A DNA stretch of 64,000 bases. Origin: Magnetococcales bacterium. GTDB taxonomy: Bacteria; Pseudomonadota; Magnetococcia; Magnetococcales; UBA8363. The position numbers and the translations under genes were made by a program. Below are positions 1 to 8,802 of this stretch, in pieces; the first letter of the stretch is position 1; every line of letters starts with the position of its first letter. The notes under the pieces were generated by a model, which worked only from the letters and a program-made list of their open reading frames with translations, made no database searches and had not been told where the DNA came from. Location: assembly GCA_002753515.1 (NCBI GenBank), contig PEAK01000003.1, positions 62,001 through 126,000 of the forward strand, given 5' to 3'.

Positions 1-629
1 GATCGGTGGTACAGGTTCATGTGAAAATTTTTAAGCCGTACCTTTGGGAATTGTTGTTGCACGGCCGTGACTGTGGCGGAAAAACTGCCCAGGTTCCATG
101 GGCTCAAGGTAAATCCAAAAAAAATACGGAATTTGTTTGATTGCAGACCTTCCAGTTCCCGGTATAGCGCCATGGCCGCATTCCAGTTGCCCGGGATACC
201 GCGCAGTCGATCATGAACGGATGGCGGACCATCCAGACTGATGGTCAGCGTGAACAATTCCGGGTTACAATCGATAATCTTGCGCACGCCATTCAGGGTA
301 CGCTGGGGATCGACGGCGTTGGTGGGAACGTGGAAATGGCAACAGTGACGACAGTGAAACAGGGCCATGCGGACGATCTCCAGGGCGTCCTCGCGCAAAA
401 AATATTCCCCGCCGGTAAAATCCAACCATAAAAAACGATTGTTGATCGAAAAAAAATTTTCAATTTCTGCACAATTCAGTTCATCCCTGGTTTGGTGCCG
501 CCAGGTGGCGCAAGTCCGGCATCGGCTGTTACAGCGGTCGGTGCTGGCAAAGGTCAATTTGTAGGGCTGGATCGATTCGCGAAAATGGTCTTGTAGAATG
601 CGTTTGGCCAGGTAAAAACGATTGCGCAT
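1..629 (-). CDS. Radical SAM protein, partial (C-terminus beyond window)
   Basis: Reading leftward from an ATG at 629 gives an open frame that continues past position 1, so only about 209 N-terminal residues are visible. Near residue 36 it has CNSRCRTC, the CxxxCxxC cluster motif that binds the radical-SAM 4Fe-4S centre. This is followed by DFTGGEYFLRED (the SAM-binding GGE motif) and ISLDGPPSVHDRLRG, typical of the SPASM/MoaA-like group. The family cleaves S-adenosylmethionine to start radical chemistry, often for peptide or cofactor maturation. Substrate and any C-terminal SPASM domain cannot be judged. The family call is firm; the role is unknown. Confidence 0.85.
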   Translation of the reverse strand, partial: MRNRFYLAKRILQDHFRESIQPYKLTFASTDRCNSRCRTCATWRHQTRDELNCAEIENFFSINNRFLWLDFTGGEYFLREDALEIVRMALFHCRHCCHFHVPTNAVDPQRTLNGVRKIIDCNPELFTLTISLDGPPSVHDRLRGIPGNWNAAMALYRELEGLQSNKFRIFFGFTLSPWNLGSFSATVTAVQQQFPKVRLKNFHMNLYHR

Positions 630-792
630 GAAAAAAATCCATACTGGTTTCGTGAAAGGGGCGCAACGAGGCTTTGGCGAGTGAGTTCCCTGGACGGCCA
701 AACCATTAACCCGTGCCGACTGTGAGTTCCCATTGAATGAGTTGTTTATAAATTGTTTTATACGCGTTGGTCCACAGTGTGTGGTTTACCGT

Positions 793-1479
793 TTACCAAG
801 CGCGAGGTACGAAAGAGTCGTCGTTGGCCAAACGTACCGAATCGCCTGCTTGTATCAAGACGAATAAGCCATTTTTGATGGCAAAACGCACAACGTGTTC
901 CTCAGCCACCATACCAGCAACCGCACCAACCACCCTTTTGTCGGCATACTCTGGGAAGAACTCCTTGAATTCGGACAGGCGTACCATATGTTCCCGTACA
1001 TCTTCTGTCGTTAATTTGCTTTTTACCTCGACCAATGACACCGTATCGGTATTGACGACAAACAGATCAATCTCCATATGCCGATCATTGGGTAAATCGG
1101 CTTCCATCCGTCGACTCACCTTATGAACCGGGATCCCTCGTTGCATAAAAATGGTTTTGCATGCAGGAGCAACCAATCCCTCAACAAACTCTCCCAATCG
1201 ACCTCCCAATTGCCCGATTTGCCTGGAAACCGCTTTGATTTTTCGGTCTGTTTCCTTCATCTGAAGGTCTGTTTCCTTCATCTGCTGGTTTGTTTCCTTC
1301 ATCTGCTGGTTTGTTTCCTTGATCTGCAGGTGTGTTTCCTTGATCTGCAGGTGTGTTTCCTGGAACTTGCGGTCCAACGCTATATCTCGCTCCCGGTTTT
1401 CCCGAACCATTTCCTGGAATTTACGGTCGGTCTCCTGGAACATCTTCCATACGTCATCAAAGGTTACGGCTTGAGACAT
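793..1479 (-). CDS. Coiled-coil PD-(D/E)XK nuclease-like protein (DUF3782-like), copy A
   Basis: The start is set at the ATG at 1479 because AGGGGA lies 7 bases upstream, giving 228 residues. The N-terminal half is a coiled coil made of seven-residue repeats (KETNQQM type) encoded by 21-bp direct repeats. The C-terminal half has EIDLFVVN...LVEVKSKL, the D-x(n)-ExK arrangement of the PD-(D/E)XK nuclease fold. Family members are mostly uncharacterised; DNA cleavage is possible but unproven. The gene lies directly downstream of a near-identical paralogue that lacks the repeats, so the pair is a recent tandem duplication with repeat-number change. Confidence 0.75.
   Translation of the reverse strand: MSQAVTFDDVWKMFQETDRKFQEMVRENRERDIALDRKFQETHLQIKETHLQIKETNQQMKETNQQMKETDLQMKETDRKIKAVSRQIGQLGGRLGEFVEGLVAPACKTIFMQRGIPVHKVSRRMEADLPNDRHMEIDLFVVNTDTVSLVEVKSKLTTEDVREHMVRLSEFKEFFPEYADKRVVGAVAGMVAEEHVVRFAIKNGLFVLIQAGDSVRLANDDSFVPRAW
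1245..1370 (-). repeat. 21-bp tandem repeat inside copy A
   Basis: Six consecutive 21-bp units, such as ggtttgtttccttcatctgc, each encode one heptad of the coiled coil. The paralogue at 1533-2114 lacks this block, which accounts for the 35-residue length difference. Confidence 0.85.
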
Positions 1480-1532
1480 AGCGATATCCCCTGTCCCCGA
1501 TGTGATAGATAAAAGAATACCCGGTTTACCGT

Positions 1533-2114
1533 TTACCAAGTGCGTGGTACGAAAGAGTCGTCATTGGCCAAACGTACCGAATCGCCTGCTTGTATCAAGA
1601 CGAATAAGCCATTTTTGATGGCAAAACGCACAACGTGTTCCTCAACCACCATACCAGCAACCGCACCAATCACCCTTTTGTTTGCATACTCTGGGAAGAA
1701 CTCCTTGAATTCGGACAGGCGTAGCATATGTTCCCGTACATCTTCTGTCGTTAATTTGCTTTTTACCTCGACCAATGACACCGCATCGGTATTGACGACA
1801 AACAGGTCAATCTCCATATGCCGATCATTGGGTAAATCGGCTTCCATCCGTCGACTCACCTTGTGAACCGGGATTCCTCGTTGCATAAAAATGGTTTTGC
1901 ATGCAGGAGCAACCAATTCCTCAACAAACTCTCCCAATCGACCTCCCAATTGCCCGATTTGCCTGGAAACCTCTTTGATTTTTCGGTCTGTTTCCTGGAA
2001 CTTGCGGTCCAACGCTATATCTCGCTCCCGGTTTTCCCGAACCATTTCCTGGAATTTACGGTCGGTCTCCTGGAACATTATCCATACGTCATCAAAAGTT
2101 ACGGCTTGCGACAT
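1533..2114 (-). CDS. Coiled-coil PD-(D/E)XK nuclease-like protein (DUF3782-like), copy B
   Basis: This 193-residue protein starts at the ATG at 2114 with the same AGGGGA upstream sequence as copy A. The C-terminal PD-(D/E)XK-like domain (EIDLFVVNTDAVSLVEVKSK) is almost identical to copy A. The coiled coil is short because the 21-bp repeats are absent. The flanking sequence around the stop and the leader before the start are also duplicated, so the unit copied was a whole gene plus leader. It is probably a cytoplasmic nuclease-fold protein of unknown target. Confidence 0.75.
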   Translation of the reverse strand: MSQAVTFDDVWIMFQETDRKFQEMVRENRERDIALDRKFQETDRKIKEVSRQIGQLGGRLGEFVEELVAPACKTIFMQRGIPVHKVSRRMEADLPNDRHMEIDLFVVNTDAVSLVEVKSKLTTEDVREHMLRLSEFKEFFPEYANKRVIGAVAGMVVEEHVVRFAIKNGLFVLIQAGDSVRLANDDSFVPRTW

Positions 2115-2244
2115 AGCGATATCCCCTGTCCACGATGTGATAGATAAAAGAATACCCGGTTTGTTCGGCATAGGGAACTCATATTGCATCGTTTCTGACG
2201 GTGAAACGTTCAGCGAGGGCGTGTCCAAGGCGTATTCATAGTGG

Positions 2245-2985
2245 TTATTCCTCAGTGGCCAATTTTTCCAACCAGTCGGAGAGGTAGCGGATTTCCGTGG
2301 GGGAACGGATTTCCTGGTGATAGAGCAGGCCACCAATCAATTGACGGGCGCTTTCCAACTGGCCGGTAGCCTGGAGGAGGCTTAAACGTATCCCCAATAC
2401 CCACTGTGGCAGGCGACCCTGTTGGACTTGTGGCAGGAGTTCATCGAGGTAGCGCAGGGCGAGTTGGGGATCGTTGAGGCGGTGGCGGGCACTGACTGCG
2501 GCCAGGGCAAGCCAGCGCCACCTTTGTTCTGGATGCAAGGGAAATTGCCGGTGGATGAAATCCAGCATGATACGGGTGCGTTGCGGATCGGGTATCCCGG
2601 CATACACATGCAGGGCAGCGAACAGGGGATAGTCGCTTTTAGGGTCCATGGCCAATACAACTTCGAGCCATTGGGCCATTTTGTCATAATCCAGGTGGCG
2701 AAAAGGGATGGAAAGGCCGGGTTGGTTGTCCACGTTTTGCAACCACAACATCAGGATGCGTGCGAACACCACGTGATCTCCGAGTGCTGCGAGTTGCAAC
2801 ACCCCTTGCGATGGTGGCGGGGACAACTCTTCCGCTTTGGCGCTGGGGGAGGGGCGCAGGCTACCCCAAAGCAATTGCCCGGCAAGCCCCAAAGCCAGAA
2901 AGAGGGTGACCCATGCGGGTGGTGTCCGCGGGGAAGGGGTGGCTTTATAAATTTTTCCGATACAGATCAAAAAGTCCCGCTCCAC
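2245..2985 (-). CDS. Membrane-anchored helical-repeat protein, unknown function
   Basis: The longest frame (246 residues, GTG start) overlaps the end of the upstream ABC-2 permease by about 40 bases. A TTG at 2970 behind GGAG is an alternative start. Residues 25-45 form one hydrophobic segment, and the rest is helical with TPR-like spacing (for example LALRYLDELLPQVQQGRLP). It is probably anchored in the inner membrane with a periplasmic or cytoplasmic helical domain. The overlap with the permease and its place at the end of the pilin operon suggest it works with them. I do not recognise a named family. Confidence 0.6.
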   Translation of the reverse strand: MERDFLICIGKIYKATPSPRTPPAWVTLFLALGLAGQLLWGSLRPSPSAKAEELSPPPSQGVLQLAALGDHVVFARILMLWLQNVDNQPGLSIPFRHLDYDKMAQWLEVVLAMDPKSDYPLFAALHVYAGIPDPQRTRIMLDFIHRQFPLHPEQRWRWLALAAVSARHRLNDPQLALRYLDELLPQVQQGRLPQWVLGIRLSLLQATGQLESARQLIGGLLYHQEIRSPTEIRYLSDWLEKLATEE

Positions 2986-3790
2986 AGAGAAAAAACAGGG
3001 TGACGAGGGTTTCCAAGGCTATTGTTGCCAGGTCGCTCCAGCGACCGGTGTGATAGGCCAGCCATTCCCCGGAGGTAAAGCGCCCCAGATCGGGGACCAG
3101 CCAGGAGAGGAACCGGAGTGTTGGTAAAATCAATTTTCCTGGCATGGGGGTGAGATTGGCGAGGGGGCCACTGGCGATGAGTACCATGGTATTGATGGTC
3201 CGGGCCAAGAGGTAGGTGGCCATGGCGGCGGTTAATGCGGGGGTGATGTGGGTCAGGGACAGGACCAGAAGAAAGCCCAGAGCAGCCATCAAAAGCAATT
3301 CGCATCCCAGGGAAAGGCTCCACAGGAGTACTTGGTCCGAAGGGGCGAAGGGGAGCAATCCCAAGCCAAAGATGGCTGCCATGGGAGTTGCGGTCATGGC
3401 GAAGCCGAGTAGTTTGCCGGCGAAATAAACAGAACGCGGGATGGGGAGGGCCAGGGTTAAGGCCACCATGCGGTCGTCAAACTCCCTGGCTACGCCGACG
3501 ATGACCGTGGCGGTCAGCAAAAATACGGCCATGAGTCGATAGAAAGCCCCGGCAATGGCACCCTGAATCCATTCATTTTCGGTGATTGACACCGCATCCA
3601 CAAAGAGGGCCAGCCCCATGCCCACCCCCAGGGCTGTCATGACGGCCCACGGCAGCCGGTTCAAAATATTTTCGCGAAAAGTCATGCGGGCAAGGGTCAG
3701 CAGAATCCTGCCATGGGTGATCCAGGGGGCGCTGGGGGCGACGCTTCGTTTCGTGTCAGATTGGATTCTTATGATTGTTCCGTCCGACAA
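2945..3790 (-). CDS. ABC-2 type transporter permease
   Basis: The start is assigned to a TTG at 3790. GGAGG (complement at 3800-3804) abuts the stop of the upstream pilin gene and sits 9 bases before this codon. The protein is about 281 residues with six or so hydrophobic segments. It begins with ILLTLARMTFRENILNRLPW, the usual entry of ABC-2 permeases that open with a cytoplasmic amphipathic helix. Such permeases pair with an ATPase to export lipids, glycans or drugs. No ABC ATPase gene is visible in the window. Its tight linkage to the long-stalk pilin suggests a role in pilin export or surface modification. Confidence 0.7.
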   Translation of the reverse strand: MSDGTIIRIQSDTKRSVAPSAPWITHGRILLTLARMTFRENILNRLPWAVMTALGVGMGLALFVDAVSITENEWIQGAIAGAFYRLMAVFLLTATVIVGVAREFDDRMVALTLALPIPRSVYFAGKLLGFAMTATPMAAIFGLGLLPFAPSDQVLLWSLSLGCELLLMAALGFLLVLSLTHITPALTAAMATYLLARTINTMVLIASGPLANLTPMPGKLILPTLRFLSWLVPDLGRFTSGEWLAYHTGRWSDLATIALETLVTLFFLCGAGLFDLYRKNL

Positions 3791-3804
3791 ACCAAGTTGC
3801 CTCC

Positions 3805-5595
3805 TTATTGACCGCAAGAGCCGATACACATATTGGGAAAATCGATGGTACTGACACCCAGATCGGTGATCTCAATTTCCAATCTGCTCAAGGCGGACAT
3901 GTTCTTGTTGCCAAAATTAACCTTGATGGTACCGGTACTGCCGGAAGATTTGGTAATGGTGACGGTGTAACCGCTACAGGAGGTTGTCCCGGCACTGGTA
4001 AAGTCAAACTGGCAGTCGATGGAGCCGAATCCCCCTTCGGGGCGGATCCTGATCACGTTTTGGCCGCTCAAGTTGGCTGACGCGGTAAAGTTGGTGAAGA
4101 AGTAGGTCGGATTGCTGGCTGTCAGTGAAAGACAGGGATTGGAAGACCGGGCCCTTTGTCCTTTCGCAAATCGCGAAGCGCCTGTGACAGAGTTCATGAT
4201 CGAGGGCCGATCATCATAGCAATTATAATTGCTGCCAGAGAAGAGCGTTCCCGCAGGGGCTACCGAGGTCGTGGTTGTGGACACGGAAGTCGTTGTTGTC
4301 GGTACGGATGTTGTAGTTGTGGACACAGAGGTCGTTGTTGTTGGCACGGAAGTCGTGGTTGTGGACACGGAAGTCGTTGTAGTCGGCACGGAAGTCGTTG
4401 TTGTGGACACGGAAGTCGTAGTTGTCGGCACGGAAGTCGTTGTTGTGGACACGGAAGTTGTTGTAGTCGGTACGGAAGTCGTGGTTGTGGACACGGAAGT
4501 CGTTGTAGTCGGTACGGAAGTCGTTGTAGTGGACACGGAAGTCGTTGTAGTCGGTACGGAAGTCGTGGTTGTAGACACGGAAGTCGTTGTTGTTGGTGCT
4601 GAAGTCGTACTTGTGGACACGGATGTCGTTGACGTCGAAACCGAAGTCGTTGTAGTCGGTACGGAAGTCGTTGTAGTCGTCGTGGTGGGCACGGAAGTCG
4701 TTGTTGTAGACACCGATGTCGTTGTAGTTGGTGCCGAGGTTGTGGTCGTTGATACGGATGTCGTGGTGGTAACCGATGTTGTGGTGGATGATGTTGACGT
4801 TGTGCTGGTTGAAGGCGCACAGGCCGTCATTGCCATGCCTGCTTGCATCAACTTGGATTTCAACAACATGGGAGAGGCATACAGGACGACATCATCGCCA
4901 GCGCCATGGAGATAGGTCCTGGCCTTGTCGGGATCCGGGTCTTGGGGGTTGGCATTTTCAAGCTCATCACCACTGACGGCAGTTCGGGTGACATAAGCCG
5001 TTGATCCGACAGGGGTTGTCTCGATATGTCCCCTGCCGTTTTTGCCATGGGATACGACGACAAACGGCAGATTATCGGCCAACGTTTTGCCATCCTTGCG
5101 GACTCTCAAAGTGCTGGTGGCATTGCAGGGTATGATTTGGCTGCTGTCGCTGTAGTCTGGGGCGACGTGGTAGGAATAATAGTTGAGCCAATTATCGACG
5201 GGTTTCAAGCTCAGATTTTGCCACGGTACCACCCCGAACGGATTGCGACATGCCGTTCCATTTCTGTCTTCCACGCCATCAAAGCTGGTCATGGCGGTTC
5301 CACCCCCGTCCACGCCAACATCGGGACAGGGGAGGTGGCCATTGGCAACGGCGAATCCGATCAGGGCTTCCTGGATTTTTTCCATGGAATCCTCGGCTTT
5401 GATCCGTTGCTGTTTTTCGCGAACTCCAGAGAAGGTGGCAACGCCGCCACCGACAACGGCGGCGAGGACGACCATGGCCACAGCCATTTCGACCAATGAG
5501 AATCCCGATGCCACGCGACCACCCGACAGTTTTTCAGGTCCGGGTGACCGATGGGGGGCAAAGCTGTGGGAATCTCGATGGGTCATGTTTTCCAT
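3805..5595 (-). CDS. Pilin-like protein with long Thr/Ser stalk and C-terminal head
   Basis: This 596-residue protein has a prepilin peptidase site at residues 31-36 (G before FSLVE) and a following hydrophobic helix. Residues 75-255 form a minor-pilin domain with the marks ANGHLPCPD and GVVPWQNL, shared with three other genes here. Residues 261 to about 447 are a Thr-rich tract built from TTTTSVS and TTTTSVP units. The last 150 residues form a cysteine-bearing beta-rich domain. The layout suggests a tip or minor pilin that displays a head at the end of a rigid, possibly glycosylated stalk. Function is inferred; the pilin signature is clear. Confidence 0.8.
   Translation of the reverse strand: MENMTHRDSHSFAPHRSPGPEKLSGGRVASGFSLVEMAVAMVVLAAVVGGGVATFSGVREKQQRIKAEDSMEKIQEALIGFAVANGHLPCPDVGVDGGGTAMTSFDGVEDRNGTACRNPFGVVPWQNLSLKPVDNWLNYYSYHVAPDYSDSSQIIPCNATSTLRVRKDGKTLADNLPFVVVSHGKNGRGHIETTPVGSTAYVTRTAVSGDELENANPQDPDPDKARTYLHGAGDDVVLYASPMLLKSKLMQAGMAMTACAPSTSTTSTSSTTTSVTTTTSVSTTTTSAPTTTTSVSTTTTSVPTTTTTTTSVPTTTTSVSTSTTSVSTSTTSAPTTTTSVSTTTTSVPTTTTSVSTTTTSVPTTTTSVSTTTTSVPTTTTSVSTTTTSVPTTTTSVSTTTTSVPTTTTSVSTTTTSVPTTTTSVSTTTTSVPTTTTSVSTTTTSVAPAGTLFSGSNYNCYDDRPSIMNSVTGASRFAKGQRARSSNPCLSLTASNPTYFFTNFTASANLSGQNVIRIRPEGGFGSIDCQFDFTSAGTTSCSGYTVTITKSSGSTGTIKVNFGNKNMSALSRLEIEITDLGVSTIDFPNMCIGSCGQ
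4255..4815 (-). repeat. Thr/Ser-stalk minisatellite in pilin gene
   Basis: A near-perfect tandem array with a 42-bp period (two 21-bp half units) encodes alternating TTTTSVS and TTTTSVP. Some units deviate in the 5' third of the array. Such arrays expand and contract by slippage or recombination, so stalk length may vary between strains. Confidence 0.9.
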
Positions 5596-5736
5596 TCGCG
5601 CTTACGCCGTCACGCAATCTTCCCTTGAACACGCCCGCGCCAATGAGGGAAGGGAAAATTGAACCGTATTGCCTTTTACCCCATTGGGAAGGTGATGCTA
5701 CCATGATGGATTGATATAACCCATTAAAGTTAGTTA

Positions 5737-5883
5737 TACTTTGTCACATTTCCAGTTCGGCGTTTGTAGCTTCTGGATCCCCGCTTTCGCGGGGATGACG
5801 GTTGCCCTTTTTCAACGGATTTTCTGCTCTGTCATCCCCGCGAAAGCGGGGATCCAGGGCGTATATTCTAATGTGACAAAGTA
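5737..5883. repeat. 147-bp MITE-like inverted-repeat element
   Basis: The ends are perfect 14-bp inverted repeats (tactttgtcacatt at 5737-5750 and its complement at 5870-5883). Inside are two facing copies of the GTCATCCCCGCGAAAGCGGG palindrome, around 5780-5802 and 5831-5853. It starts three bases after the stop codon of the pilin gene and may act as its transcription terminator. It has no coding capacity. Confidence 0.75.
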
Positions 5884-5886
5884 GAA

Positions 5887-6543
5887 TTAGAAACCGGTAC
5901 AGATGTGGATGGTTTCGCTGGCGGCGTAAGCTTGGGCGGTACCGGGCGTTGCGGCGGTCTCGCCGTTTTGACTGCCGCGAACGTCACCTGTAGTACCGAC
6001 CCCGTCATCCTGCTGCGAATCATAAGCATCGGCATACGCAGAGGGGATGCTACCCATGCAGACGACCTTTTTGGCGATTGCGAGGACCGTTGTAGGAGTG
6101 GGGTCGCGACCATCGGCGATGCCCAAGGTGCCGCCGACAGGATTTCTGGGTAACACGTTGGCAGTTGCGGCGGCAACACACGATCCCTTGACGAGTTCGG
6201 CACAGCGCAAATGGTTCCATGCCAAAGCGGTCTCGTTGGTGGTCAAGTTGGCGGGTTCAAAGAGACCTACGATGACGCCATTGGCGTTACCATTGCCAAC
6301 CCCGGCAAAATGGGCGGAGGCATTGCTATCGTCACCCGGCAACTGCCAATAGCTGTCGATATAGGCGTTGATGGCGGACTGGACCGATTGGGTATCCGTG
6401 GCGATACGTTTGATCTTGCTGTTTTGAACCATGGTCTGCCCTTTCATGACACCGCCTAAAAGAAGGCCGATAATGACAAGGACGATGGCGATTTCGATCA
6501 ACGAAAAACCGGATTGACGGGCACCTTTGGAGTGCATATCCAT
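5887..6543 (-). CDS. Type IV prepilin (probable major pilin, MshA/PilE-like)
   Basis: The start at the ATG at 6543 follows CAGGAG by 11 bases and gives 218 residues. A short basic leader is followed by GFSLIEIAIVLVIIGLLLGG, a textbook prepilin peptidase site with Glu5 and the hydrophobic assembly helix. A C-terminal cysteine pair (CMGS...ICTGF) could form the usual D-loop disulfide. It would be cleaved by a prepilin peptidase and polymerised by the MSHA-like machinery downstream. It is the only classic pilin of the set, so it is the best candidate for the major subunit. A palindromic element follows the stop at once. Confidence 0.85.
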   Translation of the reverse strand: MDMHSKGARQSGFSLIEIAIVLVIIGLLLGGVMKGQTMVQNSKIKRIATDTQSVQSAINAYIDSYWQLPGDDSNASAHFAGVGNGNANGVIVGLFEPANLTTNETALAWNHLRCAELVKGSCVAAATANVLPRNPVGGTLGIADGRDPTPTTVLAIAKKVVCMGSIPSAYADAYDSQQDDGVGTTGDVRGSQNGETAATPGTAQAYAASETIHICTGF

Positions 6544-6659
6544 AACGAAATTTTCTCCTGAGCTATTAGTATGCGAAATGGAAGCGTAGCTACCAGCGAA
6601 TATTTCCACTCAAAACGCTCCACGAATGATACGATTTTCTCCCTCAAATCACCAGTGAA

Positions 6660-7493
6660 TTATTGACACGCAATTTCCGGTTTGGATCTTAAAGTTATTG
6701 GGGATAAATAAGTGAGCAAGTCGTCACCAATGCCTTCAGCGTAACTGTTATTGGCCGTGGGATCACCATTGTAGACATAGTCGGCGTTCCTGGTTTCGTT
6801 ACCGGTCACAGCGGTACGCGTGATATAGGCTGGGGACCCGGCTGGAGTCGTTACCAAGTGTCCTGCACCATTTTTGCCAAAAGAGACGACGACGGCGACA
6901 ATTGCGTTCAGGTTTGAAACAACCCCGAGATGGTTGGTTTCGACGTTTAACAGGGTGGGGCCTGGGGCGGGGTGGTTACAAAGAATGGGTCGATTGACAT
7001 AATTGGGATCGACATGATAAGAGAGGTAGTTTCCATAAAAATCAGTTTTTTGCACGCCCAGATCTTGCCATGGCAATACGCCGTAGACTAGGCGGCAATT
7101 TCCGGTGGCGTCTCGATCTTCTTTACCGTCAAATGCGGATTGTGTCACGTTGCTGCTGTCCACGCCGACATCGGGGCAAGGGAGGTGCCCGTTGGTTACA
7201 GCATAGGCCAGCAGGGCTTTCTGGACGGCTTCCAACAATATTTCCGTTTTTTGGCGTTGTTGTTTGTCGCGCATATTGGAGTAAGTGACAACGCTGCTGC
7301 CGAGAAGGACCCCGACGATTACAAGAATGACCGTCATTTCAATTAATGAAAAACCCGGATATTTCTTTGTACCGGGTTGTAGATTCTGAGTGGGATTCAA
7401 ATTTTGTGTCGATACCAATTTTTGATTACCGTTTTGCGAGTTAAATGTGATAAAGATCAGTACTCGAGAAAATATCGTCCAGTGACTGGGCAT
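6660..7493 (-). CDS. Minor pilin with GHLPCPD/LPWQDLG signature
   Basis: The frame encodes 277 residues. The prepilin site GFSLIEMTVILVIVGVLLGS lies near residue 47, so the true start is probably further in; the first codon overlaps the upstream nuclease gene, and no strong ribosome site decides it. After the helix come NGHLPCPDVGVD and YGVLPWQDLG, matching the pilin domain of the long-stalk protein at 3805-5595 through to its end. It looks like the stalkless version of that protein. It probably acts as a minor pilin in tip or initiation complexes. Confidence 0.8.
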   Translation of the reverse strand: MPSHWTIFSRVLIFITFNSQNGNQKLVSTQNLNPTQNLQPGTKKYPGFSLIEMTVILVIVGVLLGSSVVTYSNMRDKQQRQKTEILLEAVQKALLAYAVTNGHLPCPDVGVDSSNVTQSAFDGKEDRDATGNCRLVYGVLPWQDLGVQKTDFYGNYLSYHVDPNYVNRPILCNHPAPGPTLLNVETNHLGVVSNLNAIVAVVVSFGKNGAGHLVTTPAGSPAYITRTAVTGNETRNADYVYNGDPTANNSYAEGIGDDLLTYLSPITLRSKPEIACQ

Positions 7494-8358
7494 CCAATAC
7501 TCTTTCGCCCCACATTTCCAGGGTGTCTAGATCCGCTGACTGGACTTTTTGAGTGATATCTGAAGTCAGGAATCCGAAACGACGTTGAAGTAAGCGTATA
7601 AGAAAGGAGGACGCTTCTTCCTGGCGTCCTTCCTGGCGTCCTTCCTGGCGTCCTTCCTGGCGTCCTTCCTGGCGTCCTTTTTGCTCACTATCCATCTGCA
7701 TCTGCATGATTATTGGCCGGAATACATCGTTTTCCATCAAATTAAAGGTTAGTGCCATGTCTTCAGCCTCCGTTCTGACTACCGTTTCCAGTCTGCGCAA
7801 CCTGGATAAGATGACCAATTTTGTCAGGGCATCTGCCCTGGCTTTTATTGGCAGATCACTTATTCGATACAAGATTTCCTGGATCACTTCTTTCTGGTTG
7901 TCGATCCGACACAGGATAGCCAGGATATTTTCCTCCAAGGACGGGCTGTCCATCAACTCCCTGCAATCAATGCTGCGGATGTCTACCACTTCGTAGCTGA
8001 AGGATAAATTCTTCTCTTCGATGTCTGATCCGTGATTCCACTCTTTCAGCCCAACGTACAGCACCTTCTGAACCAGAATCCTGCTCGGATAACGCTGACG
8101 TATCAACGAATAATACATCAGCATACGCCAAACCATACCCTCAGACTTGCTTTGTAGTTCCAGATGAAAAATCGAACCATCTTCCAACAGGAACACCAAG
8201 TCGGGAAAGCGTTTTTGGGTGGAAGCGAATTCCACTGTCAGCAGCTCCACAGCTTCCTGTCCGATCAGAATCTGCAACAATCGTTGCGGCGGCTTTTCAA
8301 ACAAATCCTTTAAGGTGGTATCGTACTGAGATCTGCTCTTTTCTTTCGGATCTTCCAT
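7441..8358 (-). CDS. Rpn/PD-(D/E)XK family putative nuclease
   Basis: About 305 residues when started at the ATG at 8358; the frame stays open to 8460, but that extension is unlike the family. It opens with SQYDTTLKDLFEKPP and contains FPDLVFLLEDGSIFHLELQS, the D...ExQ core of Rpn-type recombination-promoting nucleases. A Gln/Glu/Gly/Arg linker (RQEG repeated five times, encoded by 12-bp repeats at about 7619-7679) precedes a short helical C-terminus. Family members cleave DNA and often sit in mobile regions. It interrupts the pilin cluster and may be a later insertion. Confidence 0.75.
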   Translation of the reverse strand: MEDPKEKSRSQYDTTLKDLFEKPPQRLLQILIGQEAVELLTVEFASTQKRFPDLVFLLEDGSIFHLELQSKSEGMVWRMLMYYSLIRQRYPSRILVQKVLYVGLKEWNHGSDIEEKNLSFSYEVVDIRSIDCRELMDSPSLEENILAILCRIDNQKEVIQEILYRISDLPIKARADALTKLVILSRLRRLETVVRTEAEDMALTFNLMENDVFRPIIMQMQMDSEQKGRQEGRQEGRQEGRQEGRQEEASSFLIRLLQRRFGFLTSDITQKVQSADLDTLEMWGERVLDAQSLDDIFSSTDLYHI

Positions 8359-8460
8359 GATTCCTGTTAGCATTAAGTTGCCGCTGCACCACATTTTCCA
8401 CGTCACCAGATCATCCGCAAACACTCTCGTCCGAAACTTGATGACGAGACGTTGGGCCAC

Positions 8461-8802
8461 GGTGAAACAACGCTTCCACGGTTAGATTGTCCAGGATTTT
8501 ACCCTGCCAGTCCACTAAAATTGATCAAATTTAGCTCTCATTTCGTCCAAAACCTGGCCGGATGAAACAATCGGAAGGGTCAGGTGGATTGACTTGCTGG
8601 CATGTGTTCTTTAGAACGATTGCGAGACGGCTTGAGTCCGGGGTAGGTGGGTGATAGCATCATTACCTTGTGTCGGCTGGAGGACATGATCGGGGTGACG
8701 TGTTGCGGAGGGAATTGGATTGCCAAGGGCCGTGACACGCAAACGCACTGTTGTTCATGGTGCGGGGGCGGCCAGTGAAGACCAACAACCAAGGAGAATG
8801 GT
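8461..8802. other. Gene-free divergent intergenic region
   Basis: About 340 bp between the leftward nuclease gene and the rightward DUF1566 gene. I see no convincing gene or repeat. It must hold the promoters of both flanking genes, but no clear -35/-10 pair stands out. Confidence 0.5.

Noticed and set aside
4229-4915. Rightward Val-rich frame opposite the pilin stalk
   Set aside because: Its EVVVVGT repeats are the antisense reading of the Thr/Ser array; there is no domain or ribosome site.
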